Below, in pieces: positions 44,756 to 54,432 of a stretch of DNA of 54,432 nucleotides (positions are counted from its first letter, which is position 1; every line of letters begins with the position of its first letter). Source of the stretch: Clostridia bacterium (GTDB taxonomy: Bacteria > Bacillota > Clostridia > Christensenellales > Aristaeellaceae); the NCBI GenBank assembly GCA_017459565.1, contig JAFUCP010000099.1, positions 1-54,432 on the forward strand, read 5' to 3'. The notes beneath the pieces were generated by a model. That model searched no databases. It was not told where the DNA came from and was given only the letters and a program-made list of their open reading frames with translations. Both the position numbers and the translations under genes were made by a program.

Positions 44756-45607
44756 TCAGGCCTCGTCCACCACGCGCTCCATGATAAAGACCATGCTGCG
44801 CTCATCGGCGGTGGCGGTCAGCTGAAGGATGCCGTCCTCCAGCATCTGCACGGTGACGCTCACCACGGTGCCGTTTTCGTCGTCCTGGGCCTGGTACACC
44901 AGCGCGCCGTTCACCAGCTCCGTCTCCAGCATTTCGCCGGTGAACATGAAGCCGTCCAGCCTGACGACGTTACCCTCGATGATGGCGGTGATATCCATAT
45001 CCAGCAGGGAAGTACTCATGAACACGTCGTCCACGCCCAGCTGGGTGCTGATCCAGGTGCCCTGGAAGTCCTCCATGGCGGCCTTGACCGGCTCGGTGGG
45101 CGCATACATCTCCTGCTCCGCCTTCTCAACGCCAAACACCAGGATCATGCCCTCCTGTTCGCAGATCAGGTTGCCGTCCCAGAGGGTCATGGTCATGGAC
45201 TTTTCGCCGGTGGTGATGACCGCCGCCTCCTTTTCCACGTCCCAAGTGCCATCCTCCGTCGTCTCGCCGGAATGGATCAGCGCCGTGCCGTCCGCGTTGA
45301 GCTGCATGGTCGTCTCCAGCCTGAAAATGGTCGGGGACATGCTTTCGCCCTCGACGATGATGTCATTCAGGTACCAGGTGTTGGACAGCTGGGCGATCAG
45401 CGCCTGCCGCGCGACCTCCACGGGGTCGGGGGTGGGCGTGGGGGTGGGCTCCGGCGTGGGGGTGGGCGTGGGCTCCGGCGTGGGCTCGGGCGTAGGCTCC
45501 GGCGTCGCCTCGACCGCAGGAGCCTCCGCCTCCGGGGCGCCTTCAGCGGCCGCGAACGCGGTCAGCAGCATGGCCAGGGCCATCAGAACGACAAGCAGCT
45601 TCTTCAT
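44756..45607 (-). CDS. Secreted protein with Thr-Pro-Glu-Pro linker and two beta domains
   Basis: 283 residues. An N-terminal signal peptide (MKKLLVVLMALAMLL, cleavage in AFAAAEG; no lipobox Cys) is followed by a TPEPTPEPTP-type linker (about 35-60) that spans cell wall. Residues about 65-175 and 185-283 look like two related lipocalin-like beta domains (LSNTWYLNDIIVEG and FQGTWISTQLGVDD share a 'xxTWx' start). I do not recognise a function. The linker DNA has long C/G runs (45421-45505) with G-quadruplex potential on the plus strand. Confidence 0.8.
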   Translation of the reverse strand: MKKLLVVLMALAMLLTAFAAAEGAPEAEAPAVEATPEPTPEPTPEPTPTPTPEPTPTPTPDPVEVARQALIAQLSNTWYLNDIIVEGESMSPTIFRLETTMQLNADGTALIHSGETTEDGTWDVEKEAAVITTGEKSMTMTLWDGNLICEQEGMILVFGVEKAEQEMYAPTEPVKAAMEDFQGTWISTQLGVDDVFMSTSLLDMDITAIIEGNVVRLDGFMFTGEMLETELVNGALVYQAQDDENGTVVSVTVQMLEDGILQLTATADERSMVFIMERVVDEA

Positions 45608-45670
45608 GAAAGTTTCCTCCTAAATGTCCCGCCTGCTCCCTGTGTGTCGAAGCACGCCGGTATTGTACTT

Positions 45671-45679
45671 ATTATAACA
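45671..45679 (-). promoter_or_regulatory. Extended -10 promoter of the secreted beta-domain protein
   Basis: On the minus strand TGTTATAAT (extended -10) lies 64-72 bases before the start. A TGTCGAA heptamer (Spo0A-box core) at 45645-45651 falls just downstream of the expected transcription start. Confidence 0.5.
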
Positions 45680-45736
45680 GCATTTCGGCAAAAATCCAGT
45701 CCCTTTGCGCAAAACCACGGCGACTTAATGGGAATA

Positions 45737-47737
<2,001 letters not shown>

Positions 47738-47741
47738 GGCG

Positions 47742-48251
47742 CTACAGTTCCTTGCTCATATATCCCGGCGCATACGCCGCGTATCCGTGCTTCGGATAGA
47801 AGGCGTAGGATTCGAACCACGTTTCCCGGGGCTCGCCCAGGTGGACGCGGGCAACGCGGACGCCGTTTTCCCGCATGGCCGCCTCCGCCCGCTCCAGCAG
47901 CGCGGAGCCGATGCCCCGGTGCTTCAGCCCGGGCTTGACGAACAGCCGGTGCAAAAACGCCTCGTCCGTTTCCCCGATCCGGCTGTAGCCCACGCAGCCG
48001 GTCACCCGACCGCTTTCGTCCAGCGCCAGGAAGAAGCCGTCGCCCTTGTCCAGGTAATTCGCCTGCACGTCAAGCAAATCCGGGTTCAGCCTGGGCGGCC
48101 GCCCCAGCGCGTCCTTGGCCGAAAGCACCACAAAAATCATATCGTCCCGGTATTTTTCGTCATATGGGATAATCCTCACGCCGTCCTCCACAAGCACGAA
48201 GGGACGGCGCAGAGCCGCCCCTGGAGTCTGTATTTGCTGTTTTTGCTTCAT
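47742..48251 (-). CDS. GNAT-family N-acetyltransferase
   Basis: 169 residues from ATG 48251, whose ATGA overlaps the fakA stop. The acetyl-CoA-binding motif is visible as LFVKPGLKHRGIGSALLERA, followed by YAFYPKHGYAAYAPGYM. It would acetylate a small molecule or peptide amine, with no substrate evident. The longer frame upstream lies inside fakA and was rejected. Position between fakA and recG suggests a housekeeping operon passenger. Confidence 0.9.
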   Translation of the reverse strand: MKQKQQIQTPGAALRRPFVLVEDGVRIIPYDEKYRDDMIFVVLSAKDALGRPPRLNPDLLDVQANYLDKGDGFFLALDESGRVTGCVGYSRIGETDEAFLHRLFVKPGLKHRGIGSALLERAEAAMRENGVRVARVHLGEPRETWFESYAFYPKHGYAAYAPGYMSKEL

Positions 48252-49900
48252 TCCACCGCGATCAGGTAGTAGTACAGCGGCTGTCCGCCCATCTGAAGCT
48301 CCACGTCGCAATCGGCGTATTTTTCCGCCAGGCTGTCCCGCAGGGCCTGGGCGTCGGCGGCGTCGGTGTCCGCGCCGTAATACACGGTGATCAGCGAGGC
48401 CTCCTCGCTCACCATCTTTTCGGTCACGTCCATGCACACCCGGGAGATATCGTTGCCCAACACGCTGAGCTTGTTGTCGATCATGCCCATGATATCGCCT
48501 TCATGGATCTCCTGACCGTCGTAGTTGGTATCCCGCACGGCATAGGTGATGGAGGCGGTATGGACGGCCTCGGCGGCCTCCTTCATGGCGGTCTCGTTCT
48601 CCTCCGGGGACACGGCGGGGTCAAAGGCCAGCGCCGCGGAGATGCCCATGGGCACCGACTTGGTGGGCAGCACGATCACATGCCGCTGCGTCAGCTCGGT
48701 GGCCTGCTGCGCGGCGAGGATGATGTTGGTGTTGTTGGGCAGTATGATGACGTTTTTGGCGTTGGTGGCGTCGGCGGCCCGGGCCAGGTCCTGTATGCTG
48801 GGGTTCATGGTCTGCCCGCCGTCCACGATCTGATCCACGTTCAGGTTCTTGAAGATCTCCGTCAGGCCCTCGCCCAGCGCCACGGCCACGATGCCGTACT
48901 CCTTCTGCTCGGCGGCCTTCGCCGCGGCCTCCTCGGCCAGCTTCGCCTCGCGCTCGCGGCGCTCCTCCATCATGTTGTCGATCTTGATGGCGTCCAGCTC
49001 GCCCAGCTCCAGCGCGTATTGCAGCGCCTTGCCCGGTTCGTTGGTGTGTACATGGACCTTCACCACGTTCATATCGGAGATGACCAGCACGCAGTCGCCC
49101 ATGCGCTCCAGCCGCCGGCGCAGGCGCACCACGTCGGCATTGGTCATGTCCGGCCTGGGATGGGTGACGATGAATTCGGTGCAGTAGCCGAATTTGATCT
49201 CCTCGATGGCGTCGTGGTCGTCCACAAACTCCCCGGGCATGGGCACGCCGTCGGGCCTGACCTCGGCCACGGCGTCCACCGGCTCGCCGGTCAGCGCCGC
49301 GTACATGCCCCGGAAAATCACCATCAGACCCATGCCGCCGCTGTCCACCACGCCGGCCTGCTTGAGAACCGGCAGCATCTCCGGCGTGCGCTTGAGGATG
49401 GCGTCGCCCACGGCCAGCACCAGCTTGAACAGCTCCGCCACGTCGCCGTGCTTGTCCCGCGCCTCCTCGGCCTCCTCGGCGATGACGCGGATAACGGTGA
49501 GGATCGTGCCCTCCTTGGGTTTCATGACCGCCTTGTAGGCTGTGTTCGCCCCGGAGCGCAGCGCCGCCGCCAGCAGCGGGCCGTCGATCTCCTCATGACC
49601 CACCATGGCCTTTGCAAAGCCCCTGAGAATCTGACTGAGGATGACGCCGGAGTTGCCCCGCGCGCCCTTCAGCGCACCCCGGGCAGCGGCGTTGGCCACG
49701 TCCGCCACGCTGCTGTAGGGCTTGGCGTTGATCTCCTTGATGGCGGATGTAATGGTCTGGGACATGTTGGTGCCCGTATCGCCATCGGGCACCGGGAACA
49801 CGTTCAGCGCGTCCACGCTGTCCCGGTTGTTTGTCAGCAGCGCCGCCCCGGAGGCAAACATCTCCTTAAGCAACATGCCGTCTATTTTCTTACCTGCCAT
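48248..49900 (-). CDS. fakA: Fatty acid kinase catalytic subunit FakA / DAK-domain protein (YloV)
   Basis: 550 residues from ATG 49900 (GGAGG 6 bases upstream). The DhaL domain (1-200) has NVFPVPDGDTGTNM (about 34-46), the Asp triad that binds Mg-ADP, and RGNSGVILSQILRGF. A middle domain and a C-terminal DegV-like region (FPDPA... VSEEASLITVYYG) follow. Together with a separate FakB protein it phosphorylates exogenous fatty acids for phospholipid synthesis. No fakB is in the window. It follows asp23 by 31 bases and overlaps the GNAT gene, the conserved yloU-yloV-recG order of Firmicutes. Confidence 0.92.
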   Translation of the reverse strand: MAGKKIDGMLLKEMFASGAALLTNNRDSVDALNVFPVPDGDTGTNMSQTITSAIKEINAKPYSSVADVANAAARGALKGARGNSGVILSQILRGFAKAMVGHEEIDGPLLAAALRSGANTAYKAVMKPKEGTILTVIRVIAEEAEEARDKHGDVAELFKLVLAVGDAILKRTPEMLPVLKQAGVVDSGGMGLMVIFRGMYAALTGEPVDAVAEVRPDGVPMPGEFVDDHDAIEEIKFGYCTEFIVTHPRPDMTNADVVRLRRRLERMGDCVLVISDMNVVKVHVHTNEPGKALQYALELGELDAIKIDNMMEERREREAKLAEEAAAKAAEQKEYGIVAVALGEGLTEIFKNLNVDQIVDGGQTMNPSIQDLARAADATNAKNVIILPNNTNIILAAQQATELTQRHVIVLPTKSVPMGISAALAFDPAVSPEENETAMKEAAEAVHTASITYAVRDTNYDGQEIHEGDIMGMIDNKLSVLGNDISRVCMDVTEKMVSEEASLITVYYGADTDAADAQALRDSLAEKYADCDVELQMGGQPLYYYLIAVE

Positions 49901-49931
49901 GATAAACCTCCACAAGCAATCCCGGTGCAGA

Positions 49932-50282
49932 TCAGACGCGGATATCCTCGACGCTGACATTCACCCGTCCCACGGGCACGCCGGTGAGATGCTCCACCTT
50001 GTATTTCACGGTTTCAATGATCGCCGCGGCCACGGCGCTGATCGAAATGCCGTATTCCACAATGATAAAAAGGTCGATGTCCACCTTTTCGCCGGAGGCG
50101 CGCACCTTCACGCCGCGACCCAGGTTCTCCCGGCCCATCAGCTGCACCAGGCCGTCCGTGCCGCGCTTGGAGGCCATGCCCACAATGCCGTAGCAGTCCA
50201 GCGCCGCATAGCCGGCGACGCGCACGATCACATCGTCGTTAACCGTTACAACGCCCAGATCGGTATTGAATTTGCAATCCAT
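49932..50282 (-). CDS. Asp23/Gls24 family protein (YloU)
   Basis: 116 residues from ATG 50282, with AAGGAGG upstream; longer frame rejected. It has the Asp23 pattern: GVVTVNDDVIVRVAGYAAL, GIVGMASKRG, then GVKVRASGEKVDIDLFIIVEYG and VKYKVEHLTGV. Family members help cell-envelope homeostasis or link to fatty-acid metabolism; YloU is encoded next to FakA in most Firmicutes. A clear promoter lies 76 bases upstream. Confidence 0.93.
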   Translation of the reverse strand: MDCKFNTDLGVVTVNDDVIVRVAGYAALDCYGIVGMASKRGTDGLVQLMGRENLGRGVKVRASGEKVDIDLFIIVEYGISISAVAAAIIETVKYKVEHLTGVPVGRVNVSVEDIRV

Positions 50283-50358
50283 ATCCAAACCTCCTTTTTG
50301 TCGGGGCCTGCTGCCCTCCCCTGAAAAGGAATAAGCGCACATAAACCTCTCCATTAAC

Positions 50359-50387
50359 AGTATACCTAATTTTGACCGATTATGCAA
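50359..50387 (-). promoter_or_regulatory. Promoter of the asp23-fakA-GNAT-recG series
   Basis: On the minus strand -35 TTGCAT, 17-base spacer, -10 TATACT, 76 bases before the asp23 start. Confidence 0.75.
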
Positions 50388-50479
50388 GTCAAAGCCCGCC
50401 CGCCATCCCCTGAAAACCTCGTTTTTTTACAATATCCGGGTTAATTTTGATGATTTCAGAAGTTTTACACATCTGCCAC

Positions 50480-50508
50480 TTGCGTTTTGGGACAGGAAAT
50501 GCTATAAT
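50480..50508 (+). promoter_or_regulatory. Promoter of rpmB
   Basis: -35 TTGCGT, 17-base spacer, -10 TATAAT (with TG one base before it), 47 bases before the start codon. Confidence 0.75.
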
Positions 50509-50555
50509 TCCAATGTTTTGATGTGGATATATCCTTGAAGGAGGTGTGATAGAGT

Positions 50556-50747
50556 ATGGGAAAGTTTTGTGAAATCTGCGGCAAGGGCGTGGTGTACGGC
50601 AACAACGTGAGCCATTCCAACCGCAAGACGCGCCGCACCTGGGCTCCGAACACGCAGAAGGTTCGCGTGCTGATCAACGGTGTTCCGCAGCGTATGTCCG
50701 TTTGCACCCGCTGCCTGCGCAGCAAGAAGGTCGAGCGCGCCCTGTAA
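50556..50747 (+). CDS. rpmB: 50S ribosomal protein L28
   Basis: 63 residues with a strong AAGGAGGTG site upstream. It has the L28 core NNVSHSNRKTRRTW and the C+ (zinc) version: CEIC near the start and CTRC near the end. Many bacteria also hold a Cys-free copy for zinc starvation; none is seen here. It is monocistronic, bounded by its promoter and terminator. Confidence 0.98.
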   Translation: MGKFCEICGKGVVYGNNVSHSNRKTRRTWAPNTQKVRVLINGVPQRMSVCTRCLRSKKVERAL

Positions 50748-50780
50748 TTGGCGGCGTTCGCCGTAAAAATGAAAACAAGG

Positions 50781-50810
50781 CTCATAGCGCATTGTTCGCT
50801 ATGAGTTTTT
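50781..50810 (+). terminator. Intrinsic terminator of rpmB
   Basis: CTCATAGCG (50781-50789) pairs perfectly with CGCTATGAG (50797-50805), followed by TTTTTGTTG. Confidence 0.95.
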
Positions 50811-50876
50811 GTTGTACCGGGACGCGGGGCGTTTTCCCCGTGCCGTATCCCGGATTTCACGCGGGGATGTGATGCT

Positions 50877-51758
50877 ATGAGGCGCTTGACCGCCTTGGCC
50901 GGAGAGCGCGACGCCGGGCGCATGGTGAAATACTTTGTCCGAAGCGATATGGCCGTCTCCCACCGCCAGTTTTCCGCGCTCAAGGCACAAAACGGGCTGC
51001 TGGTGAACGGCGTGCCCGTCCACGCGAATTACCCCCTGAAGCCCGGCGACGTGGTGACGGCGCTGCTGGCGGACGCCGCCCGGGACGCCGCAGCGCCCGA
51101 GGACGCGCCGGTGAACATCGTCTATGAGGACGAGGACATCATCATCATCGACAAGAGCGCGCCTCTGGCCTGTCAGTGTTCCCCGAAGCAGCCCGGCGGC
51201 ACGCTGGAGAACCGGCTGGCCTACCGATTCCGGGACAACCCCGGCTTCGTGTTCCGCCCGCTGAACCGGCTGGACAAGGGCACCAGCGGACTGATGGCGG
51301 CGGCCATGAACGCCCACACCTGCCGCGCGCTGCAAAGGCAGCTGCACACGCAGGCCTTCCTGCGGGAATACCTGGCCGTGGTGGAGGGCCCCATGGCGGG
51401 CGAAGGCGTCATCGACGCGCCCATTGCCAAGGAGCAGGCCGCCACCGTGCGCCGCGTGATCGATGCGGAGAACGGACAGCGGGCCGTGACCCACTACCTC
51501 GTGGAGCGGACCGGCGAAAGCCGCAGCCTCGTGCGGCTGCGCCTTGAGACCGGGCGCACCCACCAGATTCGCGTGCATCTGAGTCATCTGGGGCACCCCA
51601 TCGTCGGGGACTTTCTCTATGGAGCCGAGGACGCGCGGCTGCCCGGGCGCTTCGCGCTGCACTCCGCCCGCATCCGTTTCACGCACCCCATCAACGGCGA
51701 AACGATCGAAAGGGAATCCCCTCTGCCCGAGCCGCTGGCGGCGCTGATGAAAGACTGA
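50877..51758 (+). CDS. RluA-family pseudouridine synthase
   Basis: 293 residues. An S4-type RNA-binding segment at about 1-75 (MAVSHRQFSALKAQNGLLVNG) precedes the catalytic domain with IIIDKSAPLACQ, the catalytic Asp in RPLNRLDKGTSGLM (about 131), TFLREYLAVVEG and the RTHQIRVHLSHLGHPIVGD motif. It isomerises specific uridines in rRNA or tRNA to pseudouridine; RluA, RluC and RluD cannot be told apart here. ATG 50877 has only a weak GGGGAT upstream. It is the first gene of the right-hand cluster. Confidence 0.93.
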   Translation: MRRLTALAGERDAGRMVKYFVRSDMAVSHRQFSALKAQNGLLVNGVPVHANYPLKPGDVVTALLADAARDAAAPEDAPVNIVYEDEDIIIIDKSAPLACQCSPKQPGGTLENRLAYRFRDNPGFVFRPLNRLDKGTSGLMAAAMNAHTCRALQRQLHTQAFLREYLAVVEGPMAGEGVIDAPIAKEQAATVRRVIDAENGQRAVTHYLVERTGESRSLVRLRLETGRTHQIRVHLSHLGHPIVGDFLYGAEDARLPGRFALHSARIRFTHPINGETIERESPLPEPLAALMKD

Positions 51759-51777
51759 CGTTCAAGGAGGCATCGTC

Positions 51778-52266
51778 ATGGAAATCTGGGACGCCTACGA
51801 CCGCGATTTCAATTTGATCAAAGGCCTCGCCCTCGTGCGGGGCGAGCCCATCCCCGAGGGCGTGTTCCACCTGGTGAGCGACGTAATCGTGCGCCATGTA
51901 TGCGGCGATTACCTGCTGATGCGGCGGGACCTGCGCAAGCACTACGGCGGCCTGTGGGAGGCCACTGCCGGCGGCGCGGCGCTGCGGGGCGAGGGCCCGC
52001 TGGACTGCGCGCTGCGGGAATTGCGGGAGGAGACGGGCATTTGCGCCGACGATCTGACGGAGGTGGGCCGCGTCTGCGACCAAAGGCATACCCTCTACGT
52101 GGAATACCTCTGCGTCACCGATTGCGACAAGGACTGCGTCACGCTCCAGGAGGGCGAAACCATGGCCTACAGATGGGTAAGCCGGGATAAATTGCTGGGC
52201 ATGAAGGCATCCGAACTCGTCACCGAGCGGATGCAGGCATTTATTGAGGAACTGACGGTCAAATGA
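51778..52266 (+). CDS. Nudix hydrolase
   Basis: 162 residues with AAGGAGG before the ATG. The Nudix box (residues 66-88) is complete: G-x5-E-x7-REL-REE-T-G-I, the Mg-binding helix. It hydrolyses nucleoside diphosphates linked to another group; the nucleotide is not readable. The start is 19 bases after the RluA-type stop. Its TGA overlaps the next ATG by one base pattern (ATGA), so translation is coupled to the nuclease gene. Confidence 0.92.
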   Translation: MEIWDAYDRDFNLIKGLALVRGEPIPEGVFHLVSDVIVRHVCGDYLLMRRDLRKHYGGLWEATAGGAALRGEGPLDCALRELREETGICADDLTEVGRVCDQRHTLYVEYLCVTDCDKDCVTLQEGETMAYRWVSRDKLLGMKASELVTERMQAFIEELTVK

Positions 52267-52688
52267 ACCATGAAGAACTGACGGGAAAGCCCTTTGGCGC
52301 CGCCGCGGAGGACGCCTCCGTTTCCGATCCTTCCCCCATCGCGGCGGCGCTGTCCGCGGTGCGGATGCCGGCGCAGCCGGAGGAATACGACATACACGCC
52401 GCCGTCGCCCGGGCGCTGGACGAGGCGGGGCTGGCCTATGAGCATGAATACCGCCTCGGTCCCCGCCGCCGCATCGACTTTCGCGTGGGGCGCGTGGGCA
52501 TCGAGGTAAAAAAGGGCCGCCCGGCCACGTCGGCGCTGACGCGGCAGCTTCGGCGCTACCTGGAATCCGACGAGCTGGACGCCGTCGTCGTCGTGACCCA
52601 GCGGGTGACGGCGCTGCCGGAGACCATTTGCGGCAAGCCGGTGCGCCTTATCTCCCTGAACCGGCTTTGGGGGGTCGCACTGCCATGA
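52263..52688 (+). CDS. PD-(D/E)XK-like nuclease
   Basis: 141 residues. The N-terminal 40 residues look flexible and Ala/Pro-rich. From 42 to 141 the order helix, strand, RRRIDF (Asp72), GIEVKKG (Glu81, Lys83), then helix and a VVVVTQR strand fits a minimal PD-(D/E)XK nuclease fold, as in VRR-NUC-like and Holliday-junction-type endonucleases. The exact subfamily is unclear. It overlaps both neighbours (ATGA on each side) and directly precedes a SNF2 ATPase, which suggests they act together on DNA. No restriction or phage gene is seen nearby in the visible part. Confidence 0.6.
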   Translation: MNHEELTGKPFGAAAEDASVSDPSPIAAALSAVRMPAQPEEYDIHAAVARALDEAGLAYEHEYRLGPRRRIDFRVGRVGIEVKKGRPATSALTRQLRRYLESDELDAVVVVTQRVTALPETICGKPVRLISLNRLWGVALP

Positions 52689-54432
52689 TGGAGGGCCATA
52701 TGGACTACTACGACGAATACACCGGCAGCGGGGCCATCGTCATGGACGATCTGCCCGGCTACGACCGCCCCGCCGAAGCGGAGGAAGCCTTTCCCGCCTA
52801 TCTGCGCGACGTGCCGACGCCGCGCCACACCTACGGCACGCTGTCCTACAACCGAAAATCGAAATGCTGGACCATCAAGGGCGAGCCCTGCGTGACGGAG
52901 CTGGCCAAGCGGCTGTTCCCCGGCTGCGACGGACGCGGGCGGGGCGTGGCCAGGTTCACCGCCCACCGGCGCATCATCGGCGAACTGAACTGGCTGATGC
53001 TGCGCTACCCGCTTAAGATCAGGGAATCGGACCGTTCCCGCTGGGAGAGCGCGCTGGAGGAGGCCCGGGAGTATGCCGTGCGCCGGCAGCAGGCGCTGAC
53101 CATGCCCGAAACCGCCACGCCCCCCGCCGGCAGCTTCTCCGGGGAGCTGCTGCCCTTTCAGAAGCAGGGGCTGGGCTTCATGCTGTCCACCCGGCGCTGT
53201 CTGCTGGCGGACGAGATGGGCCTGGGCAAGACGGTGCAGGCGCTGGCCTTCCTGGCCACCACCGCCGCCTACCCGGCGATACTCGTCGTGCCGCCCCATC
53301 TGATCCGCAACTGGCAGCGGGAGGTGGAGCGCTTCCTTTCCCCGGTGGTTCGGGTCGATTTTTCAAATCGCCCCGAACCATCCCCGACTTCGCCGGGAAC
53401 AGCCTTGCCATCCGGCAAGGTCGCCGACGGGCGGCTGCGGGTCCACGTCATCAAGGGGCTGACCCCCTATGCCCTGCCGGAGGCGGACATTTACATCATC
53501 CACTACCTGCTGCTTCGGGGCTGGAAGGAGGTTCTGCCGGAGCAGGGCTTCCGCACGGTGATTTTCGACGAAATGCAGGAGCTTCGCCGCAACGGCACCG
53601 GCAAGTACAGCGCCGCCAGTTTGCTGTCCGAGGCCTGCGAAAATTGTATCGGGCTGTCGGGCACGCCTATTTACAACAACGGCGGCGAGATCTGGAACGT
53701 GGTCAACATCATCGATTTCCACTTTCTGGGCGACTGGGAGAGCTTTTCCCGGGAGTGGTGCTACGGCTACAACACCGCCGTGGTGGCCAAGCCCGAGCTG
53801 TTGGGCGAGCATCTGCGCAGCGAGGGGCTGATGCTGCGCAGGCTCAAGAGCGACGTGCTGACGCAGCTGGCCCCCAAGCGCCGACTGGTGCAGGAAATCG
53901 ACTGGGACGACGCCGTGTACCGGGAGCTGATGGCCCCCGTCGCCCGGCAGTTGCAGCTGCTGCGCGCCACCGACGATCCCTCCCGGCGCGCTATCATCGA
54001 AGATGCCATCTCCCAGACCCAGCGCCAGGCCACGGGCATCGCCAAGGCCCCCTTCGTGTGCGCCTTCGTGCGGGCGCTGGTGGAGGGCGGCGAAAAGGTG
54101 CTGCTGATGGCACATCACCACGCGGTGATGGACATTTATAAAAAAGAACTCAAGTCCCTGCGCCCGCGGTTCATCACTGGCCGGGAGAACGACCGGCAGA
54201 AGGACGAGGCCGCCGCAGACTTCATGGAGGGCAAAACCGACCTGCTGTGCATCTCCCTGCGCTCGGCCAGCGGGCTGAATTTGCAGCGGGCCAGCTGCGT
54301 GGTGTTCGGCGAGCTGGACTGGTCCCCCGCCGTACACAGCCAGGCCGAGGACCGCGCCCACCGCATCGGCCAGCAGGACAGCCTGCTGTGCTATTACCTG
54401 GTCTCCCCCAAGGGCTCCGACCGGGACATGCA
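52685..54432 (+). CDS. SNF2-family DNA-dependent ATPase/helicase (C-terminus beyond window)
   Basis: Open to the right edge (582 codons visible). ATG 52685 overlaps the nuclease stop; ATG 52700 has GGAGG 5 bases ahead and is as likely. After an N-terminal 160-residue region the helicase domain has motif I LLADEMGLGKT (about 174), Ia ILVVPPHLIRNW, II VIFDEMQEL (DEMQ in place of DEAH), III GLSGTPIYNN and the C-terminal motif QAEDRAHRIGQ. Between Ia and II there is an extra Pro/Ser-rich stretch of about 26 residues encoded by a palindromic insertion. It would translocate on or remodel double-stranded DNA and may assist the preceding nuclease. Confidence 0.92.
   Translation, partial: MMEGHMDYYDEYTGSGAIVMDDLPGYDRPAEAEEAFPAYLRDVPTPRHTYGTLSYNRKSKCWTIKGEPCVTELAKRLFPGCDGRGRGVARFTAHRRIIGELNWLMLRYPLKIRESDRSRWESALEEAREYAVRRQQALTMPETATPPAGSFSGELLPFQKQGLGFMLSTRRCLLADEMGLGKTVQALAFLATTAAYPAILVVPPHLIRNWQREVERFLSPVVRVDFSNRPEPSPTSPGTALPSGKVADGRLRVHVIKGLTPYALPEADIYIIHYLLLRGWKEVLPEQGFRTVIFDEMQELRRNGTGKYSAASLLSEACENCIGLSGTPIYNNGGEIWNVVNIIDFHFLGDWESFSREWCYGYNTAVVAKPELLGEHLRSEGLMLRRLKSDVLTQLAPKRRLVQEIDWDDAVYRELMAPVARQLQLLRATDDPSRRAIIEDAISQTQRQATGIAKAPFVCAFVRALVEGGEKVLLMAHHHAVMDIYKKELKSLRPRFITGRENDRQKDEAAADFMEGKTDLLCISLRSASGLNLQRASCVVFGELDWSPAVHSQAEDRAHRIGQQDSLLCYYLVSPKGSDRDM
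53346..53421. repeat. In-frame palindromic insertion within the SNF2 gene
   Basis: A 16-base arm TGGTTCGGGTCGATTT (53346-53361) pairs with AAATCGCCCCGAACCA (53365-53380), 15 of 16 positions, across a 3-base loop. It is followed by CCCCGAC/CGGG pairing and a perfect CCTTGCC/GGCAAGG hairpin (53404-53410/53415-53421). It keeps the reading frame and encodes a Pro/Ser/Gly-rich loop not expected in SNF2 proteins. Confidence 0.75.

Noticed and set aside
45421..45505. Repetitive G-rich block as a microsatellite element
   Set aside because: It is explained by the Thr-Pro-Glu-Pro linker codons of the secreted protein, although G-quadruplex potential remains.

Overview
The window comes from a GC-rich, endospore-forming Firmicute of the Clostridia type. 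Evidence for sporulation is a complete spo0A (20623-21396, minus) and an alpha/beta-type small acid-soluble spore protein gene (42159-42377, minus). Gene order rpmB / asp23 (yloU) / fakA (yloV) / recG, and an rsmD-linked coiled-coil gene, are familiar Firmicute arrangements. Placement near the uncultured gut lineages around Christensenellales is an inference from the large secreted protein and high GC; no 16S rRNA gene is present. I saw no tRNA, rRNA, CRISPR array, transposase or phage structural gene.

Layout. 1-9441 (minus) is the visible 3147-codon N-terminal part of a giant secreted beta-solenoid protein that runs off the left edge. 9715-13841 (minus) holds a sirtuin, a c-di-GMP phosphodiesterase with degenerate GGDEF, azlCD and a small VanZ-like membrane protein. 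13999-17385 is a secreted M16C metallopeptidase with SLH-like repeats at its C-terminus. 17571-19880 is an operon of a hypothetical gene, an Lrp/AsnC regulator and an aminotransferase. 19961-20622 is a long noncoding, hairpin-rich stretch. 20623-22821 holds spo0A, a small Cys-rich gene and a YitT-type membrane protein. 22884-30557 encodes a 2557-residue cyclic beta-1,2-glucan synthase-like protein (GT84 + GH94). 30759-33893 holds a coiled-coil protein, rsmD, a membrane protein and alr. 34111-36361 (plus) is a DUF624 gene broken by an in-frame stop, then a U32 peptidase. 36501-36647 is a 48-codon peptide with a double-glycine leader.

37035-41813 (minus) is an amino-sugar operon, glmS - hexapeptide acyltransferase - nagB - glmM, driven by a near-consensus promoter. 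It links fructose-6-phosphate to glucosamine phosphates for peptidoglycan. 42159-45607 holds the SASP, a GH13 amylase and a secreted proline-linker protein. 45737-50282 is recG, a GNAT gene, fakA and asp23; rpmB diverges at 50556. 50877 to the right edge (plus) is a compact series: RluA-type pseudouridine synthase, Nudix hydrolase, PD-(D/E)XK-like nuclease and a SNF2 ATPase cut by the window end. The last three are joined by overlapping ATGA stop/starts.

The most unusual items are: (i) a triplicated Tyr-Gly-Leu-x-x-Leu-Phe motif and an all-helical insertion inside the giant solenoid protein; (ii) the orphan double-glycine leader peptide; (iii) a palindrome-rich in-frame insertion within the SNF2 gene; (iv) the single-codon nonsense interruption of the DUF624 gene; (v) the nuclease-SNF2 pair.
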